A stretch of DNA of 5,483 nt from positions 1-5,483 of the forward strand of contig JAGOCY010000127.1 in assembly GCA_017998495.1 (NCBI GenBank), read 5' to 3'. The DNA is from Corallincola sp. (lineage in GTDB: Bacteria; Pseudomonadota; Gammaproteobacteria; Enterobacterales; Neiellaceae). Shown here one piece after another: positions 5,130 through 5,483 of the stretch. Each line of letters opens with the position of its first letter. Position 1 is the stretch's first letter. A program made the translations under genes and the position numbers. The notes under the pieces were generated by a model that saw nothing but the letters and a program-made list of their open reading frames with translations, searched no databases and was not told the origin of the DNA.

Positions 5130-5483
5130 AGTTGCTGCCAGTCATTGGACTGCTGGTCTGGCTTGGCGGCTGCGGCCAGGACAGCTTTGCGCCCGAGCGT
5201 TTGGCAGAGGTCTATGCCGATGACTTCACGTCGTCGGCCCCCCAGCAATGCACAACTGCCGATCTGCCGTTGCAGCACGCAGACGCGGCCGAGTTCTTTA
5301 CGCGCGCGAGGGTGGTCGACAGTAAAACCCTACATGACCACTACCAACTAGCTCCCTGCCAGCTGGAAGGCTCGGCACGCTACGGTGAACAGCGCTGCAA
5401 TTGGCAGATCCAGGCTGGTGCCACGGGTGCTCTAAAATGCGGTGAACAGCACTGGCTGTTTGCCTGCGATGACTGTGGAGCAT
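5123..5483 (+). CDS. Cysteine-rich lipoprotein, function unknown, 3'-truncated by the window edge
   Basis: An open frame of 120 visible codons running off the right edge. An in-frame stop at 5114-5116 limits the start to ATG 5123 or the adjacent GTG 5126; neither has a recognisable SD. The N-terminus is a short type II signal (Met-Val-Lys, hydrophobic residues 4-14) with lipobox LGGC, Cys17 being the lipidated residue. The mature part has six further cysteines (43, 79, 92, 106, 115, 118). The stretch RCNWQIQAGATGALKC and the later WLFACDDC look like a conserved core of a small periplasmic family, but I cannot name it. An 11-bp direct repeat (5383-5393, 5440-5450) encodes GEQ twice, 19 residues apart, just before C92 and after C106. 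Divergent from sugE, and preceded by the CRP-like site. The opposite-strand frame here lacks any comparable signal and is taken as a shadow. Confidence 0.78.
   Translation, partial: MVKLLPVIGLLVWLGGCGQDSFAPERLAEVYADDFTSSAPQQCTTADLPLQHADAAEFFTRARVVDSKTLHDHYQLAPCQLEGSARYGEQRCNWQIQAGATGALKCGEQHWLFACDDCGA

Overview
The window looks like an ordinary chromosomal segment of a high-GC gammaproteobacterium. The evidence is an RlmG-type 23S rRNA methyltransferase (a gammaproteobacterial family), strong GC preference at third codon positions, purine-rich Shine-Dalgarno (SD) sequences of the GGAGG type, and one near-consensus CRP/Vfr-like site. I cannot name the genus from sequence alone; an aeromonad- or pseudomonad-like host would fit.

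Layout. Bases 2-1009 (+) hold the 3' nine-tenths of rlmG, cut by the left window edge. It is followed after 28 bp by a small two-helix membrane protein (1038-1421, +) with its own SD, probably in the same transcript. After a 115-bp gap comes a large lipoprotein of the DUF885 family (1537-3330, +) with a complete HExxPGH / EGWAxYxE putative zinc-peptidase signature. A 378-bp convergent intergenic region follows. On the minus strand are sugE/gdx (4202-4519), a guanidinium-type SMR exporter, and 46 bp downstream of it a small secreted four-cysteine protein (3709-4155); the pair is probably one operon. A 603-bp divergent intergenic region separates sugE from a cysteine-rich lipoprotein gene (5123 onward, +) that runs off the right edge.

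Non-coding content. The two long intergenic regions (3331-3708 and 4520-5122) each carry a copy of the same kind of GC-rich element in the same orientation. Each copy is a string of short perfect or near-perfect hairpins about 20 bp apart, with 3-nt loops mostly TGC, ending in a shared 47-bp module that is 44/47 identical between copies. Hairpin arms differ between units, while pairing and spacing are kept. This is the most unusual structure in the window. The second divergent region also has a strong 8-bp stem-loop, a TGTGA-N6-TCACT site with a weak extended -10 at about class II spacing, and possible tiny leader ORFs in front of the terminal lipoprotein gene, which itself lacks a good SD.

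How the genes relate. No single pathway joins them: rRNA modification, an outer-membrane-type putative peptidase, a guanidinium exporter and small exported proteins of unknown role. No mobile-element gene, CRISPR array, tRNA, rRNA, defence system or biosynthetic cluster was seen. No classical intrinsic terminator (stem plus T-tract) was found either.
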